From assembly GCA_025353985.1 (NCBI GenBank), contig JANXNT010000969.1, positions 1-11,461 on the forward strand: a stretch of DNA of 11,461 bases, given 5' to 3'. Shown in pieces: positions 11,190-11,461 of the stretch. Source of the DNA: Limnoglobus sp. (GTDB taxonomy: Bacteria > Planctomycetota > Planctomycetia > Gemmatales > Gemmataceae). The stretch's first letter is position 1; each line of letters starts with the position of its first letter. The position numbers and the translations under genes were made by a program. The notes beneath the pieces were generated by a model, which did not search any database, was not told where the DNA came from, and was given only the letters and a program-made list of their open reading frames with translations.

Positions 11190-11461
11190 TTACTTGGCAG
11201 CGGGTTGTTTGCGAAGGCTTTCGAGTGCCGACTTCGTCAGAATCAACCGCTTCTGCTTGAGTACGGTGTAGGCGTTGAACTCGCTGGCAGGAAGTACTTC
11301 CACGCCTTCGATGTTCCGGGCCGACTTGTATACGTTTTGGTCGAGCTTATCGGTGCCGATGAGAACCGTCGTGTCGAGGAGCGTCAGTTCGTGTTCTTTG
11401 CCCGCTTTGTCGGTCTTCTTGCCGATCTTCACCGACTTGAGGAAGCCAGTCACCACTTTGG
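11190..11461 (-). CDS. rplD: Large-subunit ribosomal protein uL4, C-terminal part only
   Basis: The frame is open to the window end, so only the last 90 codons of about 205-210 are present. The visible part holds the C-terminal fold: LTLLDTTVLIGTDKLDQNVYKSARNIEGVEVLPASEFNAYTVLKQKRLILTKSALESL, matching the family pattern of a strand (VLIGTD), SARN, a second strand and the LxLTKxAL end. It finishes with the basic RKQPAAK. uL4 binds 23S domain I and lines the tunnel constriction; in E. coli it also represses the S10 operon. Here it is followed by rplW after 30 nt, the usual S10 order. The GTG at 11456 is an internal valine, not a start. Confidence 0.95.
   Translation of the reverse strand, partial: KVVTGFLKSVKIGKKTDKAGKEHELTLLDTTVLIGTDKLDQNVYKSARNIEGVEVLPASEFNAYTVLKQKRLILTKSALESLRKQPAAK

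Overview
The window is one continuous minus-strand block of translation genes: the distal S10 operon and almost the whole spc operon, read from high to low coordinates. It is not a mobile or accessory region. The strand opposite holds only shadow frames. The moderately GC-rich sequence, the missing uL30 gene, the long Ala/Lys/Pro tails on several ribosomal proteins and the HPMGGG variant in uL2 suggest a bacterium outside the well-studied phyla. A planctomycete, perhaps of the Gemmata group, is my best guess, but that is inference and no rRNA is present to test it.

Layout in transcription order: the C-terminal part of uL4 (rplD, cut by the window end), uL23 (rplW), uL2 (rplB), uS19 (rpsS), uL22 (rplV), uS3 (rpsC), uL16 (rplP), uL29 (rpmC), uS17 (rpsQ); then the spc genes uL14 (rplN), uL24 (rplX), uL5 (rplE), uS14 (rpsN), uS8 (rpsH), uL6 (rplF), uL18 (rplR), uS5 (rpsE), uL15 (rplO) and secY; and last a YebC/PmpR-family gene cut by the other end. 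Gaps run from a few bases to about 165 nt, and no stretch over 300 bases lacks a gene. Several starts are decided by Shine-Dalgarno sites rather than by the longest open frame: rpsS, rpmC, rpsN, secY and rplP.

The genes supply ribosomal proteins of both subunits together with the central pore of the Sec translocon, so ribosome and membrane-insertion capacity are made together. The points that depart from the textbook cluster are these. A yebC gene sits 10 nt behind secY with its Shine-Dalgarno overlapping the secY stop, where adk/map/infA would often lie. SecY has two extra hydrophobic segments before canonical TM1. rpmD is absent, with rpsE and rplO joined by TAATG. uL29 is about twice its usual length, with an apparent repeat of its second helix. 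rpsC and rplP overlap out of frame by 62 nt. A terminator-like hairpin lies between rplO and secY. Several intergenic hairpins could be autoregulatory or processing sites. A CTGATAGCTGA repeat with competing inverted repeats lies between rplW and rplB.

I see no clear undescribed system such as a defence island. The yebC linkage and the SecY extension are the most promising leads.
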